Positions 7,919 to 16,507 of a stretch of DNA of 64,000 bases are shown here, in pieces. This stretch comes from Pseudomonas uvaldensis (GTDB taxonomy: Bacteria; Pseudomonadota; Gammaproteobacteria; Pseudomonadales; Pseudomonadaceae), in assembly GCF_021271205.1 (NCBI RefSeq), contig NZ_JAIWKS010000008.1:186001-250000 (forward strand), in the 5' to 3' direction. Numbering within the stretch: the stretch's first letter is position 1; the number at the start of each line of letters is the position of its first letter. The position numbers were made by a program, and so were the translations under genes. A model generated the notes under the pieces. It searched no databases, had not been told where the DNA came from, and saw only the letters and a list, made by a program, of their open reading frames with translations.

Positions 7919-8724
7919 AGCACTCCCGTATCGTTGGCGGTCTGGTCCTGCTGGGGTTGGCCAGTTTGTATGGTTGTGCGGGGCAACGCAGCGAGGCAGC
8001 GCTGGAAAAAGCCAGCGACGACTTCCAGAAGGTCAAGGAAGACTCCAACGTGTTACGTGCCGCACCCAAGGACGTGATACGTGCCGGTGAATCGCTGGCC
8101 CGTGCCGACCGGCTGTCCACGTACTGGGGCACTGGCGAAGATGTGCTGCATTACGCTTACCTCAGCCAGCGCTACAGTGAAATCGCCCGGGAGCACAGCA
8201 ATCAGGTGCTCAACGAGGAACGCGCGACGAAACTCGAGCTGGAGCGCCAGCGCCTGCAATTGGCCTTGCGCGAGTCCAAGCTGCTCAGCGTCCAGCAGCA
8301 AGGCAAATGGCTGGAAGAGCAGATCAAGGAAATGGCGACGACCCAGACCGATCGCGGCCTGGTGATGACGCTCGGTGACGTCCTGTTCGACACTGGCGAA
8401 GCTGAACTCAAGAGTTCGGCCAACCGGCTCGTGCTCAAGATCGTGCAGTTCCTGCAGCTCAATCCCAAGCGCGTGGTGCGCATCGAAGGCTATACCGACA
8501 GCACCGGCGGCAAGCAGGAAAATCTGAAGTTGTCCCGTGACCGCGCACAGGCGGTGGCGGACGTGCTGGTGGACCTGGGGATCGATGAGAAACGCATCCA
8601 GGTCGAAGGCTACGGCGATCAGTTCCCGGTGGACGTCAACGCCACCGAGCGTGGTCGGGCGCAAAACCGTCGCGTAGAGATCGTGTTCTCCGACGAAAAG
8701 GGCCAGCTCGGCGCTGCCCGCTGA
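7915..8724 (+). CDS. lipoprotein with N-terminal DUF4398 and C-terminal OmpA peptidoglycan-binding domain
   Basis: The 269-residue protein has a lipobox around LYGC (cysteine near residue 21), a DUF4398-like helical section with a long charged coiled coil (about residues 90-135, ERATKLELERQRLQLALRES), and a C-terminal OmpA-like domain ending in GRAQNRRVEIVFSD. The OmpA motif binds peptidoglycan, so the protein probably links the outer membrane to the wall. It overlaps the preceding DUF4398 lipoprotein gene by ATGA and is followed by a terminator. The pair looks like a self-contained envelope unit of unknown job. Confidence 0.9.
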   Translation: MKHSRIVGGLVLLGLASLYGCAGQRSEAALEKASDDFQKVKEDSNVLRAAPKDVIRAGESLARADRLSTYWGTGEDVLHYAYLSQRYSEIAREHSNQVLNEERATKLELERQRLQLALRESKLLSVQQQGKWLEEQIKEMATTQTDRGLVMTLGDVLFDTGEAELKSSANRLVLKIVQFLQLNPKRVVRIEGYTDSTGGKQENLKLSRDRAQAVADVLVDLGIDEKRIQVEGYGDQFPVDVNATERGRAQNRRVEIVFSDEKGQLGAAR

Positions 8725-8740
8725 GGGGCGTCACTGGAAA

Positions 8741-8772
8741 ACCCGGCCCCTGCAATGGCGCCGGGTTTTTTT
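8741..8772 (+). terminator. rho-independent terminator after the OmpA lipoprotein
   Basis: CCCGGC and GCCGGG form the stem, followed by seven T, 17 bases after the stop codon. Confidence 0.88.
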
Positions 8773-8919
8773 GAGCCTGTGGATCGCATCATGAGAACAG
8801 TTGGGGCTGTCACTCCACTGTACTGTCGAGTAATCTGGCAACTGTCCCAGTACACTTCTAAACTGTTCCGGTATCGTTGCTCATAAGAATAAAATGCCCG
8901 TGAAATCGAGTGCTGCGCC

Positions 8920-10362
8920 ATGACCAATCTCTTGCTCTATCAACGTATTGCACAGCAACTGGCCGAAGACATCCGCCGGGGTGTTTACCAGCCCGGTGAA
9001 CGCGTGCCTTCGGTGCGCAAGATGAGTTCGCAGCTCAACGTCAGCCATGCGACGGTGCTACAGGCTTATGCCAATCTTGAAGACCAGGGATTGATCCGGG
9101 CGCGCCCACAATCAGGCTATTACGTGCACCAGACGCCCGCGCTCACGGCGTCGACCCCGGACATCGCTCGGGTGGAGCGTCCGGGTCTGGTGACCCGCAG
9201 CAGTATCATCCAGCAGGTGCTGGTCGAATCGCGGCGCGAAGGGGTGTTTCCACTGGGGGCCGCGGTACCCAGCGTCGACTATTTGCCTGTACGGGCGCTG
9301 CATCAACAGCTGGCCAAGGTTACGCGCTTTCACAGTCCTCGGGCGTTCAGCTACATGTTCAGCCCGGGCTTCGAGCCGTTGCGTCGTCAGGTGGCAATCC
9401 GCATGCGCGATGCCGGTGTGGTGGTCGACCCCTCTGAAGTGGTGATCACCCACGGCTGTGTCGATGCGCTGCAAATGTCCCTGCGGGTCCTGACCCGGCC
9501 AGGGGATCTGATCGCCGCCGAGTCACCCACCTACTATGGCTTGTTGCAACTGGCGGATCTGCTGGGCCTCAAGGTCATCGAGATTCCGAGCGACCCGGTG
9601 ACTGGTATGAGTCTGGAAGCCCTTCAACTGGCGGCCAACCAGTGGTCGATCAAGGCGTTGGTGCTGACCACCCGCTTGAGCAACCCCCTTGGCGGTACCA
9701 TGCCTGAAGAGCGGCAGAAACACCTGCTGCGCCTGGCGTCGGACTTCGACATCCAGATCGTCGAGGACGACATTTATGGCGAATTGATGTTCGAGCAGGG
9801 GCGTACCAAGGCACTCAAGGCTTACGACCGGCTGGACCGGGTCATCTACTGTTCGAGTTTTTCCAAGACCTTGTCGCCGGGCGTACGCATCGGTTGGATG
9901 ATTGCCGGAAAGTTCCAGCAGGAGATCCAGCGGCTCCAGACCTTCAGTACTCACTCGGCCTGCAGCGTCACGCAGATGGGGATTGCTGCTTATCTGGAAA
10001 ACGGTGGCTATGACCGCCACCTTCGCTACATCCGCCAGGAATACCGCAAGAACCTCAGTGCCTTCCAGTTGGCTGTGCAGCAACATTTTCCCGAGGGCAC
10101 GCAGATGAGCCGTCCCACCGGAGGGTTCATTCTGTGGGTCAGCCTGCCGGGGCGGGTCAATACCCAGGAACTGCATGTCCGGGCGCTGCAGCAAGGCATC
10201 AGCATTGCGCCGGGGTTGATCTTCAGTAACACCGAGCAGTTCAACCACTGCATCCGCCTGAACTGTGGCATACCCTGGAATCGCGAGGCGGAACGGGCCT
10301 TGATGACGTTGGGGCTGCTCGCCACGCAGTTGTGCCAGGAAACGACCGGTGGTTTCTTTTAG
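8920..10362 (+). CDS. MocR-type regulator: GntR winged helix fused to PLP aminotransferase-like domain
   Basis: The 480-residue protein has a GntR DNA-binding domain at residues 1-75 (AEDIRRGVYQPGERVPSVRK, then SHATVLQAYANLEDQGLIRA) and a class I aminotransferase fold after residue 100. The PLP lysine is Lys316 in SSFSKTLSPGVRIGW. MocR proteins bind PLP and an amino compound and regulate metabolism rather than transaminate. The usual target is a neighbouring operon, but no obvious target is visible here; the short downstream gene is a lysine-rich protein. Closest in design to the YdcR/DnrO-like branch of PLP regulators; the ligand is unknown. Confidence 0.9.
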   Translation: MTNLLLYQRIAQQLAEDIRRGVYQPGERVPSVRKMSSQLNVSHATVLQAYANLEDQGLIRARPQSGYYVHQTPALTASTPDIARVERPGLVTRSSIIQQVLVESRREGVFPLGAAVPSVDYLPVRALHQQLAKVTRFHSPRAFSYMFSPGFEPLRRQVAIRMRDAGVVVDPSEVVITHGCVDALQMSLRVLTRPGDLIAAESPTYYGLLQLADLLGLKVIEIPSDPVTGMSLEALQLAANQWSIKALVLTTRLSNPLGGTMPEERQKHLLRLASDFDIQIVEDDIYGELMFEQGRTKALKAYDRLDRVIYCSSFSKTLSPGVRIGWMIAGKFQQEIQRLQTFSTHSACSVTQMGIAAYLENGGYDRHLRYIRQEYRKNLSAFQLAVQQHFPEGTQMSRPTGGFILWVSLPGRVNTQELHVRALQQGISIAPGLIFSNTEQFNHCIRLNCGIPWNREAERALMTLGLLATQLCQETTGGFF

Positions 10363-10466
10363 GCTTTACGCAATCGTTCAAAGATCAGCGTATTGAGTTG
10401 ATGTGCTTGTCAGCGCCCTGATATCGGGCGAGCATGTGGTTCTCTGTCATAACTGCCAGTGTATTT

Positions 10467-10940
10467 ATGAAAGTCATTGCTCCTGCTGCCTGGATTTTGA
10501 TCGGCCTGTTGACTGCCTTCCATGCCGAGGGCGTCCTGGCTGCTTCGACGCAGGAGAAACCGACCGCCAGCGACACGAAAAAGGTGTCGAAAAAAACAGC
10601 GGCGGTGAAACAGGCTCCGGCCAAAAAAGCAGCGTCTACGACGAAGAAACGACCCCCCATCGCTTCCAAGACCAAGTCGGCCCGGGAAGTTGCCAAGACG
10701 CCTTTGCCACCGGCCAGGCTGGACCTGAGCCTGCCTCATGAAATGGTCGAGGAGCTCGAGCCGCCGGGAAAAGTCCCTCTACCCAAGCGTGAGCCCTTGC
10801 TGCCGTCGATGTTCGAAGGGAAGCCCGGTCCGTTCCAGCTCAATGGTCGCCTGCTCAGTAACGAAATGCAGCTGCCGTTGCGTAATCAGGAACGTAATGA
10901 GGTCGAAGGGGCCGCGTTGGACTTCGAATTCAAACAATGA
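10467..10940 (+). CDS. hypothetical exported Lys/Ala-rich protein
   Basis: From the ATG at 10467 the protein is 157 residues: a signal peptide (MKVIAPAAWILIGLLTAF, cleavage near AEGVLAA), then a low-complexity segment rich in lysine, alanine and threonine, then a less repetitive C-terminal half rich in proline and leucine (PGKVPLPKREPLLPSM). An alternative ATG at 10434 would add 11 residues; neither has a strong ribosome binding site. The lysine-rich part resembles the histone-like tails annotated loosely as translation-factor-like in Pseudomonas, but I do not recognise a domain. It is probably periplasmic. Confidence 0.7.
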   Translation: MKVIAPAAWILIGLLTAFHAEGVLAASTQEKPTASDTKKVSKKTAAVKQAPAKKAASTTKKRPPIASKTKSAREVAKTPLPPARLDLSLPHEMVEELEPPGKVPLPKREPLLPSMFEGKPGPFQLNGRLLSNEMQLPLRNQERNEVEGAALDFEFKQ

Positions 10941-11079
10941 CCTCTGGCGAGCTGTCGCTGACTGTCCGGTCATCCTCATCGAGCAAAAAAACGCGTCCGC
11001 GGTAATTTAAAACGAGCGTTTTAGCCGTTACTCTGTGTTGCGTTATTTATCCGTTTCCTGTCGTGAGGATGTTGACGTC

Positions 11080-11334
11080 ATGAAATGCCGCGAAGGCTGT
11101 GGCGCCTGTTGCATTGCCCCTTCCATCAGCTCGTCGATTCCCGGCATGCCCCAGGGCAAGCCTGCCGGCGAACGTTGCGTGCAATTGTCAGTCGATAACC
11201 TGTGCCAGATCTTCGGGCAGCCGGAACGTCCAGCGGTGTGTTCGGGATTTGCGGCCGATATCGAAGTCTGCGGCAACAGCCGTGAAGAAGCCATCCGACT
11301 CCTTGGGTGGTGGGAACAGGTCACCGCAGCGTAA
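11080..11334 (+). CDS. YkgJ-family cysteine cluster protein
   Basis: The 84-residue protein begins MKCREGCGACC and contains further cysteines in ERCVQLSVDNLCQIFG, PAVCSGF and EVCGNS, the pattern of the CxxCxxCC family (YkgJ, formerly UPF0153) that is thought to bind zinc or an Fe-S cluster. The start at 11080 is chosen over the upstream TTG at 11035 because the cysteine motif begins at once and GAGG precedes it. It stands alone between unrelated genes. Its cellular function is not established. Confidence 0.85.
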   Translation: MKCREGCGACCIAPSISSSIPGMPQGKPAGERCVQLSVDNLCQIFGQPERPAVCSGFAADIEVCGNSREEAIRLLGWWEQVTAA

Positions 11335-11407
11335 CGGGGGATGGGTCTGAAAGATCCGCCATGATGAAGAAACTTAACGAACGGACTTGAACAATAAGGA
11401 AAACACT

Positions 11408-12016
11408 ATGGGTTCGCTGCATCGTATGGCTGTGTCGTGTGGTCTGGTCGTTCTGTTGGCGACGGCAAACGCCCAGGCCGAAGACTGGAAAGTCGCCAAG
11501 GAGCAGGACGGCATCAAGGTTTCCCTCAGTGAAGTGGCCGGTTCCAAATACAAGGCTTACCGTGGCGTGACCGTCATGAAAACCTCCCTGGCCAAATTGC
11601 GCGCCCTTCAGGAAGACGTTCCGGGTGCCTGTGCCTGGATTCATGAATGTAACACCCAGGAACTGATCAAGCATGAAGGTGACAAGAGCTGGACCTATAC
11701 CCAGTTCAACACGCCGTGGCCGGTCACACCCCGGGACTCTGTGCTGGAGGTCACTACCGTTGAAGGCACCGATGGCAGCCTGACCCGGAAGCTCAAGGGC
11801 GTACCGACTTATTTGCCTGAGAAAAAAGGTTTTGTACGGGTGACCCGGGTCGATGGCTTCTGGAAATTCACGCCCAAGGGCCCCGATCAGGTTGAGGTGA
11901 TCTATCAGGTCCACACCGAGCCTGGTGGTGATGTACCGTCCTGGCTGGCCAACAAATTCGTGGTGGACGCGCCATTCAACACCTTGAAAGCCTTGAGAGA
12001 GCGTGCCGAAAAGTAA
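11408..12016 (+). CDS. START-domain exported protein
   Basis: The 202-residue protein begins with a signal peptide (MGSLHRMAVSCGLVVLLATA, cleavage near NAQAED) and continues with a START/SRPBCC-like lipid-binding domain: DWKVAKEQDGIKVSLSEVAG at the front and TPWPVTPRDSV in the middle, both typical of bacterial START proteins. These bind hydrophobic ligands and sit in the periplasm. The start at 11408 has AAGGAAAA just upstream. A terminator stem follows 20 bases after the stop. The ligand is unknown. Confidence 0.85.
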   Translation: MGSLHRMAVSCGLVVLLATANAQAEDWKVAKEQDGIKVSLSEVAGSKYKAYRGVTVMKTSLAKLRALQEDVPGACAWIHECNTQELIKHEGDKSWTYTQFNTPWPVTPRDSVLEVTTVEGTDGSLTRKLKGVPTYLPEKKGFVRVTRVDGFWKFTPKGPDQVEVIYQVHTEPGGDVPSWLANKFVVDAPFNTLKALRERAEK

Positions 12017-12036
12017 TCGGCATGGCTTGGTGAAGA

Positions 12037-12060
12037 AGACCGCCCGTGAGGCGGTCTTTT
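12037..12060 (+). terminator. rho-independent terminator after the START gene
   Basis: AGACCGCC-CGTGA-GGCGGTCT followed by TTTT, about 20 bases past the stop. Confidence 0.85.
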
Positions 12061-12155
12061 CATGTGTACCGTTCAGTGACTCAGCGGAACGATTATTCCG
12101 CCGCCAATGTCGAGATAGAGGTAAGCCCGGCCATGAATTGATCGAGGAGACAGCA

Positions 12156-12392
12156 ATGCAAAAGTGGGAAATCACTTTCGTTGATGACCACGGCGATGCC
12201 ATCGCCGAGCAGTTCGACTATGACCAGGAGCCCACCATGGAGCAGGCGGCACATTTGATTCGCGAAAGATTGCTTCCGGTGTCCGCCAAGCTGGATCTCA
12301 ATGATCTGGAAGGACGCACCGAGGAGCCGACGGTCAAGAACCTCAAATCCCAACACGCCATCGAAATCATCCGCATTAAACCGATTTCATGA
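12156..12392 (+). CDS. small hypothetical protein, 78 residues
   Basis: The start at 12156 is chosen because GAGGAGA lies five bases upstream; the open frame extends back to 12003 but the extra part overlaps a terminator. The protein is acidic, has no signal peptide and no cysteine, and reads like a compact alpha/beta domain: it opens MQKWEITFVDDHGDAIAE and ends EIIRIKPIS. I do not recognise the family. It lies between the START gene and the RraB-like gene and is probably its own transcription unit. Confidence 0.75.
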   Translation: MQKWEITFVDDHGDAIAEQFDYDQEPTMEQAAHLIRERLLPVSAKLDLNDLEGRTEEPTVKNLKSQHAIEIIRIKPIS

Positions 12393-12594
12393 AGTCATGG
12401 CCTGGCCCCGCTTGGCAGTGGCGATGACTTGCGGCTACTCTGCACTTGAGATCAGCGAAAGGATCGCCAAGGTCCGGTCTTGTCAGCTACATGCTTGTGT
12501 CCCGACGGTCAGTTGATGCCGTATTGCTTGCAATCCACGGGTTGCCTGCGCGGGAAGACGGAAAGTCTATCCATCGATTTGAGGAGGACGTTTC

Positions 12595-12936
12595 ATGAGC
12601 ACAGCCTATCAAGAAGACATCAGCACCCGCGTATTGCGCCGCATGAAAGAAGGCGGGTTCGATTTCTCACAATTCCATCCCATCGAGTTCTACGCCATTT
12701 TCCCGGATGAGGAGCGGGCGCGCAGGGCGGCGGGTCATTTTCGGGGTGAGTCATTGAATGCACAGATCAGTGCACGGGACGACGGTGCGTGGTCATTGGA
12801 ATTAAGCCGGGTAATGTACGCCACTTACGATGACATTGGCGACTTCGAGCAAGACTTCGAAGCGGTGGTGGAGCCGTTGGGAGGCGTCATTGAAGGTTGG
12901 GGCGTCAAACAGGAGATCCGGCGCTTGCAGGCCTGA
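12595..12936 (+). CDS. RraB-like ribonuclease E inhibitor family protein
   Basis: The 113-residue acidic protein carries the features of the RraB (DUF1260) family, with FDFSQFHPIEFYAIFPDEE near the front, a middle WSLELSRVMYATYDDIGDFE, and a C-terminal GGVIEGWGV. In E. coli RraB binds RNase E and alters which RNAs it degrades; the distant similarity here supports the family, not the precise function. TGAGGAGG lies seven bases before the ATG. It is alone on the plus strand, preceded by a 202-base gap in which I see nothing else. Confidence 0.75.
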   Translation: MSTAYQEDISTRVLRRMKEGGFDFSQFHPIEFYAIFPDEERARRAAGHFRGESLNAQISARDDGAWSLELSRVMYATYDDIGDFEQDFEAVVEPLGGVIEGWGVKQEIRRLQA

Positions 12937-13000
12937 CATCTCGCGCTTGGCAACCGACAACGGCTGACTTTTGGGTTGGCCGTTTTCACTTGGAGGTCAT

Positions 13001-13804
13001 ATGAGGCTTTCGATCAGCCACGAAACGGCCTATCACTATGAAAACCAGGTTCGCGCAAGCATCCAATACCTGCGCCTGACGCCCCACGACAGCGAGCGCC
13101 AGCAGGTCTTGAGCTGGCAGCTCGATTTGCCTCGACCCGCACGGGCCCAGGTAGACCCCTTCGGCAACATTCTTCATGTACTCACCCTGGAAGAGCCTCA
13201 CGAAACGGTCATTGTCGGCGCCCGTGGCCAAGTCGATATCGACCCGTTGCGCGAGGCCGAGCACGAGGCCCCGTCGGCGCTGCCGTTCCTGCGGTTCACC
13301 CGCCTGACCGAAGCGGACGAGGCCCTGAGCACCTTCGCTCGCGGGCAATGCGGGCATCGACGCGACCGTACGGCGTTGATCGATCTGATGCACGGGCTGA
13401 ACGCGCACATGGCCTACGCGCCGGGCTCCGCCGAAATCGAGACCAGCGCAGCCCAGGCATTCGCCAGCCGCAGCGGGGTGTGCCAGGACCACACTCATGC
13501 GTTCCTGGCCTGCGCCCGCAGCCTGGGCGTACCGGCGCGCTATGTGTCGGGCTACGTCTACAGCGAAGGCAGCGAGCACCTGACCAGCCATGCCTGGGCA
13601 GAAGCCTGGCTCGACGGCGCCTGGTACAGTTTCGATGTGACCCATCAACTGGCCCGCCCCGAGCGGCACCTTAAGCTGGCCGTCGGCCTGGATTACCTGG
13701 ATGCCTGCCCGATACGCGGCCTGCGTCGTGGCGGTGGGTGTGAGCAGATGCGCGCCAAGGTGGTAGTGGCACCGGCAACGGTGATCACCTTGCAGCAACA
13801 GTAA
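13001..13804 (+). CDS. transglutaminase-like protein (N-terminal TG domain + core)
   Basis: The 267-residue protein starts at the ATG at 13001 (GGAGG six bases upstream), giving MRLSISHETAYHYENQ, the usual beginning of the bacterial transglutaminase N-terminal domain. The catalytic triad is intact: Cys161 in SGVCQDHTHAF, His197 in SHAWAEAW and Asp212 in FDVTH. Proteins of this class are cytoplasmic peptidase-like or amide-forming enzymes often found beside circularly permuted ATP-grasp and alpha-E genes; those partners are not seen here, so the gene stands alone. The substrate is unknown. Confidence 0.9.
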   Translation: MRLSISHETAYHYENQVRASIQYLRLTPHDSERQQVLSWQLDLPRPARAQVDPFGNILHVLTLEEPHETVIVGARGQVDIDPLREAEHEAPSALPFLRFTRLTEADEALSTFARGQCGHRRDRTALIDLMHGLNAHMAYAPGSAEIETSAAQAFASRSGVCQDHTHAFLACARSLGVPARYVSGYVYSEGSEHLTSHAWAEAWLDGAWYSFDVTHQLARPERHLKLAVGLDYLDACPIRGLRRGGGCEQMRAKVVVAPATVITLQQQ

Positions 13805-13848
13805 CGCAGCACCTGCCCGGCCTGGAGGCGTGTCAACCTGACCTGGGC

Positions 13849-14661
13849 CTACTGGCCTGAAGGCTGTTTGCGTCCCGCCATGTGCTTGAGATACCCGACC
13901 AGCAGATCCAGCTCCGAGTCCGGCAGCACGCTCGCCGAGAACCCCGGCATTTTTCCCTGGGGCCAGCGACGTAAGCTTTGTGGATCGCGGATATAACGCT
14001 TGAGGAAATCCCCTGCAAAGTATTCGGTGGGGTTGAAGGGGATATTCAGATCCGGGCCAAACTGTGCATCACCCGCGCCATTGAGGCGATGGCATGCCAG
14101 GCAGTTTTTCTGGAACAGTTCGAAGCCTTTGTTGATGGGATCGTCCTTGGCCAACGCAGGTGCCGGCAGCAGGGCAGGGAAGCGTTCGGCCACCGCTGAC
14201 AGGCGCTTGATGCTCGCCACTGCGTAGGGCCATTGCTCAGGGCTGATATGGCCTGCCTGTGGATCTGTCCAGACCAGGTAAAAAGGCCCGGCGCTGTGCT
14301 TGCCCTCACCCAGCGCAGGCCAGGGGTTGGCCGGGTCTTCGATCGCCAGCCAGGCTCTCGCGCCGCTCTTGTTGAGCAACGGCGCGGCGGGCAGTTCAGC
14401 GGCGAAGCCGTCCAACGCCACGGCTTGCAGATGGTCCTCAGGCTTCACCTCGGTCAACAACGCCGTCAAGGGCACGGCGCGATAGGTCATCGCTTTCTTG
14501 TAGGAAACATCATCAGTGATCCGGACCGTTTGGGCCTGCGGATGCTTGAGCAGTTCTTCGGTTTGCCAGGTGCGCGTATTCGCGCCCAGTTCCAGCGTCA
14601 GCTGGGCGGCGTACAAGGGCGTGCCGAGCAGCAACGCCCCGAGCATGATAAGAGCCTTCAA
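13849..14661 (-). CDS. exported mono-haem cytochrome c protein
   Basis: A TTG start at 14661 is favoured: it has GGAAGG seven bases upstream and gives MKALIMLGALLLGTPLYA, a clean signal peptide; the longer frame from 14709 would put charged residues in front. The mature protein of about 250 residues has an N-terminal domain resembling, weakly, the molybdopterin-binding fold of sulfite-oxidase-like proteins (ELGANTRTWQTEELLKH) and a C-terminal cytochrome c domain with CLACH as haem site and a downstream PQGKMPGF that likely supplies the axial methionine. It probably carries electrons in the periplasm. The partner is unknown. Confidence 0.82.
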   Translation of the reverse strand: MKALIMLGALLLGTPLYAAQLTLELGANTRTWQTEELLKHPQAQTVRITDDVSYKKAMTYRAVPLTALLTEVKPEDHLQAVALDGFAAELPAAPLLNKSGARAWLAIEDPANPWPALGEGKHSAGPFYLVWTDPQAGHISPEQWPYAVASIKRLSAVAERFPALLPAPALAKDDPINKGFELFQKNCLACHRLNGAGDAQFGPDLNIPFNPTEYFAGDFLKRYIRDPQSLRRWPQGKMPGFSASVLPDSELDLLVGYLKHMAGRKQPSGQ

Positions 14662-14784
14662 TGGATCGCCTTCCATGTCGAGTGGGTGCGCAAAGGTTGG
14701 CACAGCCACTGTGGCCCTAACAACGAGCCCGTCGCTTTTTTTAACGAGGCAACACAGTATCGAGGCAGCTACCCGCGTATGGAT

Positions 14785-14880
14785 TCAGCCGATCACCTTG
14801 GGGATGTTCGGGAGAATCAACAGTAGCGTTGTGGCGAAGAGAATGAGTCCGGCTTGACGAACTTTCGAATGTTTGAACAT
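14785..14880 (-). CDS. short single-pass membrane protein, 31 residues
   Basis: A minus-strand ATG at 14878-14880 opens a frame encoding 31 residues: a basic start (MFKHSKVRQ), a hydrophobic stretch (AGLILFATTLLLILP) long enough to span the membrane, and a short tail. The basic-then-hydrophobic order fits a real small membrane protein. AAGGCGGG lies upstream on the same strand, though at a longer distance than ideal. It is 124 bases upstream of the cytochrome c start, in the same direction, and could be co-transcribed with it. Function unknown. Confidence 0.5.
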   Translation of the reverse strand: MFKHSKVRQAGLILFATTLLLILPNIPKVIG

Positions 14881-15262
14881 GGCTGACCCGCCTTTTTTGT
14901 TATTTCCTGAGCCAGCCTGCGTCACTCCATATGGCTGGCGTTGCACTTCCTGTCTGACAAGCGCCTCGGCAAAACCCGACGACTCTCTTGTACAAGGATT
15001 ACATTAGGGGCCACAGCTGACTTGGCTTAGATCCAATTCGTATCAGATCCTGACGTATAGTTATCAAATCGGTATGAGGCTTATTGCCATCTGTATGAAG
15101 GACCTTTTGCTAGACAGCTTGGCCTCCTGAAACGGTTAACCCGATAGCACGCTACCGTTCGTCTGACCGTGCTCGTCAACGCTGTTGAGCGCTGGGGTCA
15201 TTGAATTCATCCCCGCTGGGCTTATGGTTGGGTCATCGCATACAACCGTGGTTGAGGATGTC
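14881..15262. other. intergenic region upstream of the thiolase gene
   Basis: This 382-base gap between divergent units has no gene I can support. It is AT-richer than its surroundings around 15010-15120 and repeats short GTAT-containing words (near 15042, 15055, 15072 and 15094), which may reflect promoter or regulator sites, but no clear operator is visible. Confidence 0.5.
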
Positions 15263-16468
15263 ATGACCCAGGCTTTGATCTTCGATGCGTTGCGCACGCC
15301 CCGTGGCAAGGGCAAGGCCGACGGAGCCTTATACAGCGTCAAACCGGTGAATCTGGTAAGTGGCCTGCTTGGCGCCCTGCAGCAGCGCATGGGGCTCGAC
15401 AGCGGTCAGGTGGACGACATCGTGCTCGGGTGTGTGACGCCGGTGGGCGACCAGGGAGCCGACATCGCCAAGACCGCCGCCGTGGTGGCGGGCTGGGATA
15501 TCAGTGTGGCGGGTATGCAGCTCAACCGCTTCTGCGCTTCGGGTCTGGAAGCGGTCAACCTGGCGGCGATGAAGGTGCGTTCCGGTTTCGAAGACCTGGT
15601 GGTGGCCGGCGGCGTCGAATCCATGTCCCGAGTGCCCATGGGCAGCGATGGTGGCGCCTGGGCGCTGGACCCACAAGCCAACCTGCAAGGGAACTTCATC
15701 CCCCAAGGCATCGGTGCGGACTTGATCGCCACCTTGGAAGGCTTCAGCCGCGAGGACGTCGACGCTTTCGCGCTGCGCTCCCAACAAAATGCTGCTCGGG
15801 CCAGGGCCGACGGTTCGTTCGACAGGTCCCTGGTGGCGGTACGGGACCAGAACGGCATCGTATTGCTGGACCACGATGAATTCATCCGTGCCGACTCTAC
15901 GCTCGAAGGGCTGGGCATGCTCAGGCCGAGTTTCGAGACCATGGGCCAGATGGGCTTCGACGCTACGGCGCTCAGGGTCTACAGCCATGTCGAGCGGATC
16001 GACCATGTGCACACGCCGGGCAACAGTTCGGGAATCGTCGATGGCGCGGCGCTGATGCTGATTGGTTCTGAAGCCAAGGGACGCGACCTGGGTCTGCAGC
16101 CCCGTGCGCGGATCGTCGCCACGGCCGTCACCAGTACCGACCCGACCATCATGCTCACCGGCCCGGCCCCCGCCACCCGCAAGGCCTTGGCCAAGGCCGG
16201 GCTGCGGGTCCAGGACATCGATCTTTTCGAGGTCAACGAAGCTTTTGCCTCGGTGGTGCTCAAGTTCATCAAGGACATGGCCATCGATCCGTCAATCGTC
16301 AACGTCAACGGTGGTTCCATCGCCATGGGGCATCCCTTGGGAGCGACGGGGTGCGCCATTCTCGGCACCTTGCTCGATGAGTTGGAGGCGCGGCGCCTGC
16401 GCTATGGTCTGGCGACCTTATGTGTGGGTGGCGGCATGGGCATTGCCACGGTTATCGAGCGCTTCTGA
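15263..16468 (+). CDS. acetyl-CoA C-acyltransferase (thiolase)
   Basis: The start at 15263 (GAGG six bases upstream) gives a 401-residue protein, the usual thiolase length. The catalytic residues are Cys91 in NRFCASGLEAV, His357 in MGHPLGATG and Cys387 in LCVGGGMG. It cleaves 3-ketoacyl-CoA with CoA to acetyl-CoA and a shortened acyl-CoA, or condenses in reverse. The FadB-like enzyme follows 39 bases later, so the pair covers hydration, oxidation and cleavage in beta-oxidation. The chain-length preference cannot be read from sequence. No acyl-CoA dehydrogenase gene is adjacent. Confidence 0.93.
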   Translation: MTQALIFDALRTPRGKGKADGALYSVKPVNLVSGLLGALQQRMGLDSGQVDDIVLGCVTPVGDQGADIAKTAAVVAGWDISVAGMQLNRFCASGLEAVNLAAMKVRSGFEDLVVAGGVESMSRVPMGSDGGAWALDPQANLQGNFIPQGIGADLIATLEGFSREDVDAFALRSQQNAARARADGSFDRSLVAVRDQNGIVLLDHDEFIRADSTLEGLGMLRPSFETMGQMGFDATALRVYSHVERIDHVHTPGNSSGIVDGAALMLIGSEAKGRDLGLQPRARIVATAVTSTDPTIMLTGPAPATRKALAKAGLRVQDIDLFEVNEAFASVVLKFIKDMAIDPSIVNVNGGSIAMGHPLGATGCAILGTLLDELEARRLRYGLATLCVGGGMGIATVIERF

Positions 16469-16507
16469 GCCCGACTTCAGGAATGTTTTTTTCGAGGAAT
16501 GTTGTTC

